A DNA stretch of 64,000 bases. Origin: Euonymus europaeus (Eukaryota; Streptophyta; Magnoliopsida; Celastrales; Celastraceae). The position numbers were made by a program, and so were the translations under genes. The stretch is taken from assembly GCA_963580455.1 (NCBI GenBank), contig OY756967.1:4920501-4984500 (forward strand), given 5' to 3'. Under the pieces are notes generated by a model. That model did no database searches. It was not told the DNA's origin and saw nothing but the letters and a program-made list of their open reading frames with translations. Shown here in pieces: positions 22,920 through 33,403 of this stretch (the first letter of the stretch is position 1; each line of letters begins with the position of its first letter).

Positions 22920-25900
22920 CTAAAGCCAATCACTCATGTATCTAATACCCAGTGAATTGTTGTGTTGATCATGCTTCTGCTGTGTCAGAGGCTTGGTCAA
23001 TGGGTCAGCGATATTTTCGTTTGTGGAAACTCTGCATATCTTCACATCTCCTCGATCAATGATTTCTCGAATTAGATGGAAACGCCGGAGTATATGTTTG
23101 GATCGTTGGTGAGAACGGGGTTCCTTAGCCTGTGCTATTGCTCCATTGTTGTCACAATAGAGCTCAATCGGATCCACAATGCTTGGAACAACCTCTAGTT
23201 CAGCTATGAACTTTTTGATCCAAACTGCTTCCTTTGCTGCATCGGAAGCAGCTATATACTCAGACTCTGTTGTAGAATCAGCTACTGTTTCCTGCTTTGA
23301 ACTCTTCCAGCTCACAGCACCACCATTTAAGCAAAACACATATCCAGACTGCGATCGGAAGTTGTCCTTGTCGGACTGGAAGCTGGCATCAGTGTAACCC
23401 TTTACTCTGAGCTCTTCTTCACCTCCATAAACCAAAAACATATCCTTAGTTCTTCTCAAGTACTTAAGGATTGTCTTAACGGCCATCCAGTGACATTCAC
23501 CAGGATTTCCTTGGTATCTACTCGTTACACTGAGTGCATACGAAACATCAAGACGTGTACATACCATGGCATACATAATAGACCCTATAGCTGACGCGTA
23601 AGGTATCTTACTCATGCGTTCTCTCTCATCTTGTGTCTTGGGACACATTTCGTTTGAGAGAGTAATGCCATGTGACATGGGGAGAAATCCTCTCTTGGAC
23701 TCTTGCATGTTAAACCGATTTAACACTTTGTCAATGTATGTACTTTGACTTAGGCCTAACAATCTCCTTGATCTATCTCTATAGATCTTGATCCCTAAAA
23801 TATAGGTAGCCTCGCCTAAGTCCTTCATCGAAAAATAATTCCCCAACCAAGTCTTAACAGATTGTAGGGCTGGAATATCATTCCCAATGAGTAGTATGTC
23901 ATCTACATACAACACCAGGAAGATAACGGTACTCCCACTGAACTTCTTATATACACAAGGTTCATCTTCATTCTTGATGAATCCAAACTCTTTGATTGCA
24001 TCATCAAAACGAAGATTCCAACTCCGAGAAGCTTGTTTCAATCCATAAATGGATCGTTGCAATTTACACACCTTTTTAGTAGCTTCTGGAGCTTCAAAAC
24101 CCTCAGGTTGTGTCATGTACACATCCTCAAGGAGTTTTCCATTAAGAAAAGCAGTTTTGACGTCCATCTGCCAGATTTCATAATCTTGGTGCGCTGCAAT
24201 AGCAAGCAAAATCCGAATGGATTTAAGCATTGCGACTGGTGAAAAAGTTTCATCATAGTCTATACCATGAACTTGTTTGAAACCCTTAGCCACCAATCTC
24301 CCTTTGTAGGTTTGCACTTTACCATCCATGTCAGTTTTCTTTTTGAAAACCCACTTGCACCCAATAGGTTTAACTCCTTCAGGTGGGTCAACCAAAATCC
24401 AAACTTGGTTGGTGTACATGGACTCCATTTCAGATTTCATGGCTTCAAGCCATTTTTCAGACTCTGGGCCCGATATTGCTTGCTCGTAAGTTGTAGGCTC
24501 ATCTTGTTCCATGAGCAACACGTCTCCAAGTTGCGTTACGAGAAGATTATATCTCGCTGGCAACTTACGTGTCCTACTCGACCTACGCGGGCCTTGTGTA
24601 TCTTGAGTCGTTTCCTGTTCCACAACTACTTGTGAAGCAGGCTCGGGTTCCACAATTATTTGTGAAGCTGGCTCAGGTTCCATTAACGGTTCATTGTTTT
24701 CTTGTGGTTCTTGAACATTTTCAAGTTCCACTCTTCTCCCACTGTTACCGCTAGAAACAAATTGTTTCTCTAGAAAGGCTCCAGTTCGAGCAACAAACAC
24801 TTTGCCCTCTGAAGGATTGTAGAAATAATATCCTTTGGTTTCTTTAGGATATCCTACAAAAAAACATTTATCAGATTTGGGTCCAAGCTTGTCGGATGCA
24901 AGACGTTTTACATAAGCCTCACAACCCCAAATTCTGATAAAAGACATACTGGGACGCTTCCCAGTCCATAACTCATATGGAGTCTTTTGAACCGCTTTAG
25001 ATGGAACTCTGTTCAGTATAAAAGCAGCTGTGTCTAGTGCATATCCCCAAAAAGAGATAGGAAGATCTGTATGACTCATCATGGATCGAACCATGTCTAA
25101 CAAGGTTCGATTTCTCCTTTCAGATACACCATTCAATTGTGGTGTAGCTGGAGGAGTGAGCTGTGAGACTATCCCACACTCCTTTAGATAGTCACGAAAC
25201 TCTTGGCTTAAGTATTCGCCACCTCGATCCGATCGAAGTATTTTAATTCTTTTGCCAAGTTGGTTTTGTACTTCATTTTTGAATTCTTTGAACTTTTCAA
25301 AAGAATCAGATTTGTGCCTCATTAGGTACACGTAGCCATATCTACTGAAGTCATCAGTAAATGTAATGAAATACAAATAACCTCCTCTAGCTTGTGTACT
25401 CATCGGCCCACATACATCACTATGTACTAAGCCTAATAAGTCAGTGGCCCGTTCACTGTGTCCAGTGAATGGTGCTTTAGTCATTTTTCCTAATAAACAA
25501 GATTCGCATGTCTCATATGATTCAAAATCAAATGAGTCCAAAAATCCATCTTTATGGAGCTTGGAAATGCGTTTCTCATTTATATGGCCCAAACGACAGT
25601 GCCAAAGGTAGGTTAGGTTTGAATCTTTCGATTTAACCTTCTTTGTATTTATGTTATAAATGGGCTTATCAAGGTCTATAACGTATAAACCATTCAACAT
25701 TTGAGCATTACCATAAAACATCTCATTGAAATAAATAGAACAATTCCTGTTCTTTATTACAAATGAAAAACCATCCTTGTCCAAACAAGAAATAGAAATA
25801 ATGTTTCTAGTAATCGAAGGAACATAATAACAATTATTAAGTTCTAAAATAAGCCCAGTAGGTAAAGACAAGAAATAAGTTCCAACAGCTAGTGCAGCAA

Positions 25901-26894
25901 CTTTTGCTCCATTTCCAACTCGTAGGTCCACCTCTCCCTTGCCCAAAATCCTACTGCTTCTCAGTTCCTGCACATTTTGACAAATGTGAGAACCACATGC
26001 AGTATCTAATACCCATGATGTAGGAGCAGAAAGATTGATCTCAATAACATAAATACCTGTAGTAGAAGTCTCACTTCTTTTCTTCTTAAGATCTTCCAGG
26101 TACTTCTTGCAGTTTCTCTTCCAATGCCCAATCTCATTGCAATGGAAACATTTTGCATCCTTAGCAACCCCTCCTTTAGGTTTCAATGCAGCAGATTTGG
26201 ATTTCGGCTTTTTATCTTTCTTTTTGCCTTTATCCATTTTCTTTCCCTTGCCCTTTTGGACCATCAAGATGGACCCGGGCTTTTGCTTCTTCATGCTGGG
26301 CTCAGCTGTCTTCAGCATGTTTAGAAGCTCTGGCAGAGTTTTTTCAAAACTATTCATGTTATAGTTTAGAACAAATTGACTATAATTGTCCGGCAACGAT
26401 TGCAGGACTAAGTCAGTAGCTAAATCATTATTTAGCTTGAAGCCCAGTCTCTCAAGATCCTCAATATACCCAATCATCTTGAGCACATGAGAATTGACAG
26501 AGCTTCCTTCTGCCATTCTGCACTGAAACAATGCCTTGGAAATGTCATACCTCTCCTGTCGAGCCTGCTCTTGAAACAATTTCTTGAGGTGCTCAATCAT
26601 CTCGAAAGCTTCCATGTTCTCATGTTGCTTTTGAAGCTCAGAGTTCATGGTAGCCAACATGAGGCATCCAACATCCAAAGAATCATCTTGATGCTTCTTG
26701 TAAGCATCCTTTTCTGCCCTAGGGGCAGTGGTAAGAGGTTCCTCAGGAACAGCACGCTCTAGGACATACAACTTCTTTTCATGTTTGAGAACAATTCTCA
26801 AATTTCTGTACCAATCGATGAAGTTGGTCCCAATCAACTTGTCCTTCTCAAGGACAGATCGCAAAGATAAATTTGTTGGGTTTTGTGATGCCAT
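22920..26894 (-). CDS. Copia Gag-Pol polyprotein, unit 4 (1324 aa, intact)
   Basis: The predicted protein is identical to units 1 and 2. This is the unit nearest the unique flank, and its 5' LTR (28146-29945) is not shared with another unit. If the array is transcribed from its outer promoter, this is the first unit read. The leader carries C at 27964, as in unit 1. Confidence 0.95.
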   Translation of the reverse strand: MASQNPTNLSLRSVLEKDKLIGTNFIDWYRNLRIVLKHEKKLYVLERAVPEEPLTTAPRAEKDAYKKHQDDSLDVGCLMLATMNSELQKQHENMEAFEMIEHLKKLFQEQARQERYDISKALFQCRMAEGSSVNSHVLKMIGYIEDLERLGFKLNNDLATDLVLQSLPDNYSQFVLNYNMNSFEKTLPELLNMLKTAEPSMKKQKPGSILMVQKGKGKKMDKGKKKDKKPKSKSAALKPKGGVAKDAKCFHCNEIGHWKRNCKKYLEDLKKKRSETSTTGIYVIEINLSAPTSWVLDTACGSHICQNVQELRSSRILGKGEVDLRVGNGAKVAALAVGTYFLSLPTGLILELNNCYYVPSITRNIISISCLDKDGFSFVIKNRNCSIYFNEMFYGNAQMLNGLYVIDLDKPIYNINTKKVKSKDSNLTYLWHCRLGHINEKRISKLHKDGFLDSFDFESYETCESCLLGKMTKAPFTGHSERATDLLGLVHSDVCGPMSTQARGGYLYFITFTDDFSRYGYVYLMRHKSDSFEKFKEFKNEVQNQLGKRIKILRSDRGGEYLSQEFRDYLKECGIVSQLTPPATPQLNGVSERRNRTLLDMVRSMMSHTDLPISFWGYALDTAAFILNRVPSKAVQKTPYELWTGKRPSMSFIRIWGCEAYVKRLASDKLGPKSDKCFFVGYPKETKGYYFYNPSEGKVFVARTGAFLEKQFVSSGNSGRRVELENVQEPQENNEPLMEPEPASQIIVEPEPASQVVVEQETTQDTQGPRRSSRTRKLPARYNLLVTQLGDVLLMEQDEPTTYEQAISGPESEKWLEAMKSEMESMYTNQVWILVDPPEGVKPIGCKWVFKKKTDMDGKVQTYKGRLVAKGFKQVHGIDYDETFSPVAMLKSIRILLAIAAHQDYEIWQMDVKTAFLNGKLLEDVYMTQPEGFEAPEATKKVCKLQRSIYGLKQASRSWNLRFDDAIKEFGFIKNEDEPCVYKKFSGSTVIFLVLYVDDILLIGNDIPALQSVKTWLGNYFSMKDLGEATYILGIKIYRDRSRRLLGLSQSTYIDKVLNRFNMQESKRGFLPMSHGITLSNEMCPKTQDERERMSKIPYASAIGSIMYAMVCTRLDVSYALSVTSRYQGNPGECHWMAVKTILKYLRRTKDMFLVYGGEEELRVKGYTDASFQSDKDNFRSQSGYVFCLNGGAVSWKSSKQETVADSTTESEYIAASDAAKEAVWIKKFIAELEVVPSIVDPIELYCDNNGAIAQAKEPRSHQRSKHILRRFHLIREIIDRGDVKICRVSTNENIADPLTKPLTQQKHDQHNNSLGIRYMSDWL

Positions 26895-28128
26895 AGTGAT
26901 CTACAACATAAAATATGCAAAATAAGTATCATGCTTTAAATCATTTAATAGGACTTTAATTAAATGATGCTCCCACTATTTAATTCAAATTAATAACCCT
27001 CACATTAATTCGAAAAGTTCTAAACTTTCTAGTGGGCCAAGATCCATATTTCACCTACTCTTGAGACAGCTTTGGCTGAAAAACCCAAGATTTGGCTATT
27101 TAGGTAAGCAACCTTTGCTAATTGCATCGCCATGCAATTCTTGGATCAGTTGGGTGAACATCTCATCTTATGGATTAAAACCCAACTCTTTGCCTCTAGG
27201 CTCCCAATCCTATTGGGCTTGTCCTAGTTAAGTTAAACCCAATGATTAATCAAGCGGAACAAGGCATCATGCTTTGGCAAACTCTACCTTTTCCTTCACG
27301 CCTTCTACAAGATAGAATAAAGCACCCCGCTTTGGCGGAAACTGCTTATGTTCGATCGAGAACTTGACGAGTGTTCATCATTGGAAGGCATCAACTTAAT
27401 AATTTTATTGAGGGATTTTATCTCACCATATTATGAATTAATCACATTAATTATATTTAAAATTTGATCTCATCAAATCAAGTCCATATTACCTAATTGG
27501 CCTTACTAGATGGATTAGCATTCATTATCATTATTTATTATCACATAAAAATAATAATAATAAAACAGAAAAATTAAACGTGACATGATTATAGCCCAAC
27601 TACTTCGGTTCTCCCAAGCCAATGAGAGAACCGACAAGTCAACCTAGGTATAACTTCGTAAGTCCTTTCCTTGGTCTTCCTTTTCTTCATATGGTTAAGA
27701 AAATGCTCCAACCTCCATGGGATTCTCCATTGCTTTGATCCTATTCTAATCCTTATTCTAATTACATCATATATAGAAGAAAACCTCGAGTTACATTCGA
27801 GGGGGAGAAGAGATGAGAAAAGAAATTACAATGAGAAATATGAGGTAAGGCACGACATGCAAGTCGTATTTTCCATAAAATACAAAAATCATATGAAATA
27901 AAAATAAACCATTCACAATGGGTCTTTGGGGCTATAATCATGCACCATGCTTCACCAAACACACAACAATTGTATAAACTAATCAATTCAATTTAACCTT
28001 TAAATTTCCTTTATGGCCAATTGGATTTTACACAATTCATATGCAACTATTGCATATCCGATTCAACATATAATCTAATTTTATATATCTAATATACATA
28101 ATTCAAACATAATCGAATGTGTTTTAAA

Positions 28129-28144
28129 CCTCGCTCTGATACCA
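28129..28144 (-). other. Primer binding site, unit 4
   Basis: Identical 16-base site one base downstream of LTR 5. Confidence 0.88.
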
Positions 28145-28145
28145 C

Positions 28146-28698
28146 TGATAGGAATCGAACAACAATCAGGCAGCGGAATAATTTAAAAAATTTCGATTCC
28201 TGATCCGAGGATCTATTTAAAACCAACATTCGATTATGAGTTTAGAATAGTTACCTTTGTAGCGCGCCTTTCGTATTGTCGAAGCATACAACGAACACGA
28301 ACTTTCTGATCGTGTCTCTACAGTATCCACACGAACGGCGCAATCTTCGTGTACGTCTCACGACCACGAACGGAACTTTCGAGCCCTCAGGTTGCTAGAC
28401 TGAATAGAACCCGTCGTAATCAAATCCGATTCAACTCCTTGAATCGAATTAATGAGCAATAGTGGAGAAGAACTTTGGCTTGGCTTTCACTCTTAGAAAA
28501 ACACTTGGAATCTCTTTTTCTCACATGAACCACACGGCATCATACTTTGAAAAAACCTTTTTTCTTCTTGCAAAAACTCACGTTTTAGCTTCTTGTATAT
28601 ACTTAACATAGAGTTCAATTTGTCTTTGAACTCCACCACCTCACAAACGTGTACACACACATATATCTATATAGATATCTAACACGTGTGCATATGTG

Positions 28699-28733
<35 letters not shown>

Positions 28734-28816
28734 TTAAAACGTACTCATATATATGTATCTATGTAACATAACTACAATTCAATACATGTATATATGTATA
28801 AGCGGTACTACTTGCA

Positions 28817-28870
<54 letters not shown>

Positions 28871-29945
28871 ATAAGAACATTCCAAAAGGTTTGAGTCCTA
28901 CTCAAATACTACACTTATTTTCTAAAAGATGTCTTATCTTAATACCAAAGTCATACTATCCTAGTCCAACTAGGACACTCCGAAAATGCTCACATTAAAT
29001 ATAAAATTCATCTTATGAATTTTATGTTCCGAATTGCTTACCATTCTTAGTGTGCGACCCTGTAGGTTCCCGTAATGTTGGCAATAATTATAAAATCATA
29101 TTTTAGAATTACAAGTAGTGAGCGGTGTCTAGCAACACATCACTACTACCCAAATTACGAAGAAGTCAATGTTTCGACTCAACCTTTACCGTGATTAATG
29201 TTACCGTGTTGTAAAATTCCTTTTGTCCTTAATATCTTGATCGAACACGAGACATGGATATGTCACTCTCGTATAGCTCAATCAGTATTTCTTGATTCCC
29301 AAATAAGCTAACCGAAACAAATGACATTGATATCATTATATCAATTCATTCGAGCATGGCCATGCGTTTATTAGCTCTATTCAATCAAGAGGCCTTAGAT
29401 ATCAATCCCGTATTATGAGAAGGACAAATTCCATCTTGATCACTCACATCCTTCTGCATGATTTATTGTACACCCGATCACCACCTTTTATAGCCACCTT
29501 GTTAAGGGTGACGTTTGATGTTGTCAAAGTGAACAATGTCTCATGTCGGGAACAATGGTGATCTCAGGTCAAAGGACTACTAAACACCATTATCACTATG
29601 AAATCATTTATGACAGTTATAACACAATCCATGTAATGATTTCATGGCGGATCGATCCAATACATAAATTCTCCAATTCATGTACCTATGTGTTGACTTA
29701 ATATCATATATTAAACAAACACATATTAGCCTCTACGTATTATTGTTGTCCCTATTGACAATAATACTTGGCTATGGACATTTAAGAATATACATTATAT
29801 TCTAGGGACGTTATTACAATAATTCACACTACACAGATATAAATAATTGAAATAACTAAAATGCCTTTATTAATAAAATAATCATGATAATTATAATGTT
29901 CTAAAGTATCATCACATGATTGACTTTAGGGCATACTCTCCAACA
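28146..29945 (-). repeat. Copia LTR 5 (1800 bp), outermost 5' LTR of the array
   Basis: Same termini and body. The TA tracts are (TA)15 at 28701-28730 and (TA)22 at 28825-28868, which makes it the longest LTR. Its right end abuts non-element DNA (CAGGC), so it is the true 5' end of the array and would drive transcription of the fourth unit. Confidence 0.95.
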
Positions 29946-30901
29946 CAGGCTATTGGGCCACCAACCAAGAGTTCATCAATAATTTAAAATTAATAACAAG
30001 AATCTGATTTCATTGATTATTCCTTTTTATTTTGCATCACATACAAATTAAAATCCTTTGGGATTTCCTATATATATATATCAACTTTATTTGTCCCTTC
30101 ATTCTTCATATATATCCGGAACACTACCTTGCAAAGCATGGAAGGCCTCCATACCATATCACTTATATGTAACTGTCACTACTTTTATGAAGACATCAGA
30201 CGTGACATATATATATCAATTATCTGTCTCTGGAATGTGTTACCAAGATCAATAATCAAATTTATAGAAATAATGTGAAATAATAATAAATAAATGAACA
30301 TCACAAGATTAATGAGGAAAACCGAAATGAGAGAAAACTTCGAGTCTATAAAGCGATCAATTTGGAGACAATCTACTAATCAGAAAAAGGTTGCAATGAA
30401 TTCACAAAACCCTACTTTTCACCTTAAGCACCTAGATCAAAGTGTATGTTTTAGTCACAGGTAGAATGCACGTACAACCGCCTGTGATGAATACCCTAGA
30501 TTCCACCAAAGACTTTGATCTTGTGAAATCCGAGATAACACAAGCTTACAAACAGTTTTGGTAACTTCAACTAACACTCTCCTGACCACTCACATTTTCA
30601 CTCAATTTACAAGAGAGTATATTGACACAATCACTCAAAAATATGATCACTAATCACTCGGCTATACTGTCCTTTTCTTCAATGAGTCTTCTCTTGCTTT
30701 TCTACAGCTTGAATCATAACCGAAACATGTTTTTCCTGCGAGAGATAAGTCCATAAACACATTCATGGTGATTGGACAGTGAAAAATATGCATATTATAT
30801 TGAGTTCTCAGCATAATCCTATCTTGACCCCGTGAGCGGGCACCTTCATCCACACGATGCTCAATATATTCCAATGCTTATGTGAGTAAGAGCTTATCCT
30901 A
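29946..30901. other. Flank of the array, no gene recognised
   Basis: AT-rich sequence immediately right of the array. I see short open frames only and no repeat boundary. The first bases, CAGGC, would be one half of the target-site duplication if the array arose from a single insertion; the other half lies outside the window. Confidence 0.6.
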
Positions 30902-31387
30902 TTATAGTCCAAGAACCTTCTCAATAAAACTCTCAACTTTGACATCAAGGGTAGTGAAGTGAGAGGAGATCTTAGATTCAAAAGCAGCAACAGTAGTAAG
31001 AACATGAGACAAATTAGTAACAACTGATATTGAAGGCTGGCCAGACACAGAGGGGTGCTCTCCCTCAGGATTAGATGCTGAAGGATGTAAGGTGGGGGCA
31101 GTAGGTAACTCTACCTCAAGTGGTGTTACCTCATGAATACGTGGGTGAGGCTTAAACATTGACTTTTGGAGAATTCTTCTAGATACAGTCTTGACGCAAA
31201 TGGCTAGATTAGTTAGAAGATGAGGCTCTGACAAATATGAAATCTTGGATGCAACCAGGAAGTTTGAAATTACCACACCAAAAGGCAATCCATACTGAGT
31301 GGCTTTCTCAAACTTGGATTGAACTATATTTTGAAGTGGTAGTGGCAAGACAAATAGTTTTTGCATGTCTCTATTTAGATGATTCAT
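30902..31387 (-). pseudogene. Unidentified ORF remnant (161 codons)
   Basis: An open frame with a leucine-rich first half (including LPFGVVISNFLVA) and a Pro/Ser/Thr-rich second half ending in a possible short coiled segment. The composition recalls the conserved part of plant transposon-associated hypothetical proteins, but I do not recognise a defined domain. It abuts the truncated integrase of the decayed copia element at 31380, so it may be a fragment of a chimeric or nested element. It has no upstream gene structure and is probably not a host gene. Confidence 0.3.
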
Positions 31388-31810
31388 CTATAAAAACCAT
31401 AAAGTAATTGAAATGGTCTAGATGGTGGATGAATAGGTCCGCATATATCTCCATCAATATGTTGTAAGAAGTTAGATGATTCTACACCTACTTTCATAGT
31501 AGATTGTTTGACAATTGGAAGTCCAATTATATTTTCAATTATTCTACGCATTATGACAGAACATGGGTGACCAAGACGATCATGACAAAGTATAGATTCC
31601 TTGGGATTACAAAACTTCTTGTGTATCACAACACGTGTTTCAATACATTTTATACTTCTGTGATATAAACTCTAAGAGAAAGATCCAAACTTTTCTATTA
31701 CAAGTTTCTAGCTTGAAATGATAGAAGTAATATACATATAATCTTTATTATTTTCACTTCCAGTCTCAAAATGATATTTATCGATTTTTACAAATATCTT
31801 TTAAACTTAA

Positions 31811-31995
31811 TAATTTTTTTTTTGATTTAGTAGAATACAATGCTTCCATTGTAAAATAAGAAAATATGACTTAAAATACTCATATACATAAGATGATAAA
31901 TAAATAAAACCTTGAAATCATAGCTATTGTGGGATTTGATCCCGAGACTTATAACCCACAATCTGAGAACCCTACCACTTGAGCTGTCAATTTCT
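31811..31995 (-). mobile_element. Possible tRNA-derived SINE
   Basis: On the minus strand a tRNA-like head contains an A-box-like CAGCTCAAGTGGTAG and a B-box-like GGGATCAAATCCC about 35 bases later. About 110 bases further on comes an A-run (plus-strand T-run at about 31810-31820), which would be the poly(A) tail. I could not identify flanking target duplications. It could instead be a tRNA pseudogene. Confidence 0.35.
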
Positions 31996-33179
31996 TGGCA
32001 ATATTGTTTTATTTTTAATATATATAATGTATACGAAATTAAAACATATTATACTTAACATTCACTTTTGTTATATATTAATAATACAATATATTTTTAA
32101 AGAAGTCGGAAACTAGTATACCATCATGATTTTCAAAAAAAATTGGAAACATCTAAATGTGCAAAATCATCATCAAAATCATTTAATTTTACAAACTTTA
32201 TTTCCACAACTTTTTTTCCCTTTAATGTAGGGTTGGTATAAATCAAACAGATGTCTAAGCGTACGACATGTATGCGACCAATGCCCATAAGCATCACACC
32301 TGAAACAAGTTATTATTATCCCTTTGGGTTTTGTTTTGCGATCCTCTATATTGATTTTTTGACTTGATTCAACATCATAACTCTTTTGGTGATATGCTTG
32401 AGAATAATTTACAGAATTACCTCCATGATTTTGACTGCCATAACCTCGGCCATGTCATCTTCTTCCACCATGTCTACATCCACGAGTACTATATACAACC
32501 ACATTCACTTCAGAGAATGATGCAGTCCTAGTAGGACGAGACTGGTGAATTTTTAGCAAACGCTCATTGTTATTCTTAGCCGCAAGTATGTGGATATTAA
32601 GTGAGCATGCTTCTTAAACCCATTTTGACGATATTGCTCTTGCAATATCATATTTGAAGCATGGAATGTGAAAAAAAATCAACTTATTCGTCTCAATAAT
32701 TTTCTCATCACAAAAATCAATTTATGAGACGATTTTGTATATACCAGAATTATATTCACTGACTGATTTATAATATTGTAACCTGAAGTTCGTTCATTCA
32801 TAACAACTTTTGAGAGGATGACATTCTTCTGGTATTCATATCTCTCCTTTAAATCATTCCACAATTTAAGATGATTTTTTCCTTAAGGTATTCAATTTTT
32901 TGCTCTTCATGAAGGTGGCGACGAAGCAAAATCATTGTTTTCAGTATTTTCCTCTTTAATAGTATTTTCAAAATCCAAAGCTTCTAGGCGAGTCTTGGCA
33001 TTAACAATCGAAGACAAATAATTGTTATCGGAAATATCTAGTACCGTAAAATCTGAACTTTTTAAGTTTGACATAATAACATAATAACAATATTATATAA
33101 AACTTAATGAAATATAGAATGGAAATGACGGACTTACTACTTGATCAAACAAACTTTGCTTCTTGTATAATGGCAGAGA

Positions 33180-33199
33180 CTTGTGCTAATAACGTGTCG
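33180..33199 (-). other. Putative primer binding site of the decayed copia element
   Basis: The minus strand reads CGACACGTTATTAGCACAAG immediately after the LTR. This is not the usual TGGTATCAGAGC type. It resembles the ACGTTATCAGCAC leader motif I associate with this copia group, with one base changed. Confidence 0.4.
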
Positions 33200-33403
33200 T
33201 GAATCACTTACATAGTAGTACAAAAATGAATTACTACTAATGCAAGACAGAAAACAAGGGAGAATTCAGAGAAAATAAGAGAATGCTTCTTTTTTTCTTC
33301 TTCAATAAAGTATATATCCATTAATAAAATAGACATCCACTAATTACTATCATAACAAAATGGAGGTTATCGCTATAAATTTTAAGTCCACTCAACATTA
33401 ACA
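33200..33403 (-). repeat. 5' LTR of the decayed copia element (204 bp)
   Basis: On the minus strand it runs from TGTTAATGTTGAGTGG at 33403 to GTGATTCA at 33200, with TG...CA ends. It directly precedes a primer-site-like sequence and, 126 bp on, the gag start codon at 33074. No second LTR was found, so the ends rest on the termini and position only. Confidence 0.55.

Larger units (their letters stand above)
1..29945 (-). mobile_element. Tandem array of a Ty1/copia LTR retrotransposon with shared LTRs
   Basis: Five long terminal repeats alternate with four complete internal regions, all on the minus strand, and one LTR serves as 3' LTR of one unit and 5' LTR of the next. Unit periods are 7032, 7034, 7020 and 7024 bp; each internal region is exactly 5240 bp. 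Order of domains in Pol (protease, integrase, reverse transcriptase, RNase H) defines Ty1/copia. The right edge of the array is 29945, after which unrelated sequence begins with CAGGC. Bases 1-35 are the PBS-proximal start of another internal region, so the array continues to the left and its left target-site duplication cannot be seen. Separate insertions would each carry two LTRs and a target duplication between units. Sharing of LTRs therefore points to unequal recombination between LTRs or to recombination with a one-LTR circle. Assembly collapse or expansion is an alternative, though unit-specific TA-tract lengths argue that the units are distinct. Confidence 0.95.
31380..33403 (-). mobile_element. 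Decayed, truncated Ty1/copia element
   Basis: An old copia element, unrelated to the tandem array, with one LTR at the right and the coding region cut off early in integrase. Reading leftward: the gag start at 33074 (MSNLKSSDF), a gag fragment near 32864-32679 (WNDLKERYEYQK), a zinc knuckle CFRCDAYGHWSHTC near 32310-32270, and a pre-integrase segment at 31629-31384 (HDRLGHPCSVIMRRIIEN, then GDICGPIHPP). Stops and frameshifts separate all the pieces. Protease, most of integrase, reverse transcriptase, RNase H and the 3' LTR are missing. These motifs are familiar from a widespread plant copia group. A SINE-like insertion may sit within it. Confidence 0.8.

Noticed and set aside
1..29945. CRISPR-like or satellite interpretation of the regular 7-kb repeats
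   Set aside because: The repeats are complete LTR retrotransposon units with primer sites, polypurine tracts and coding regions in a plant genome.
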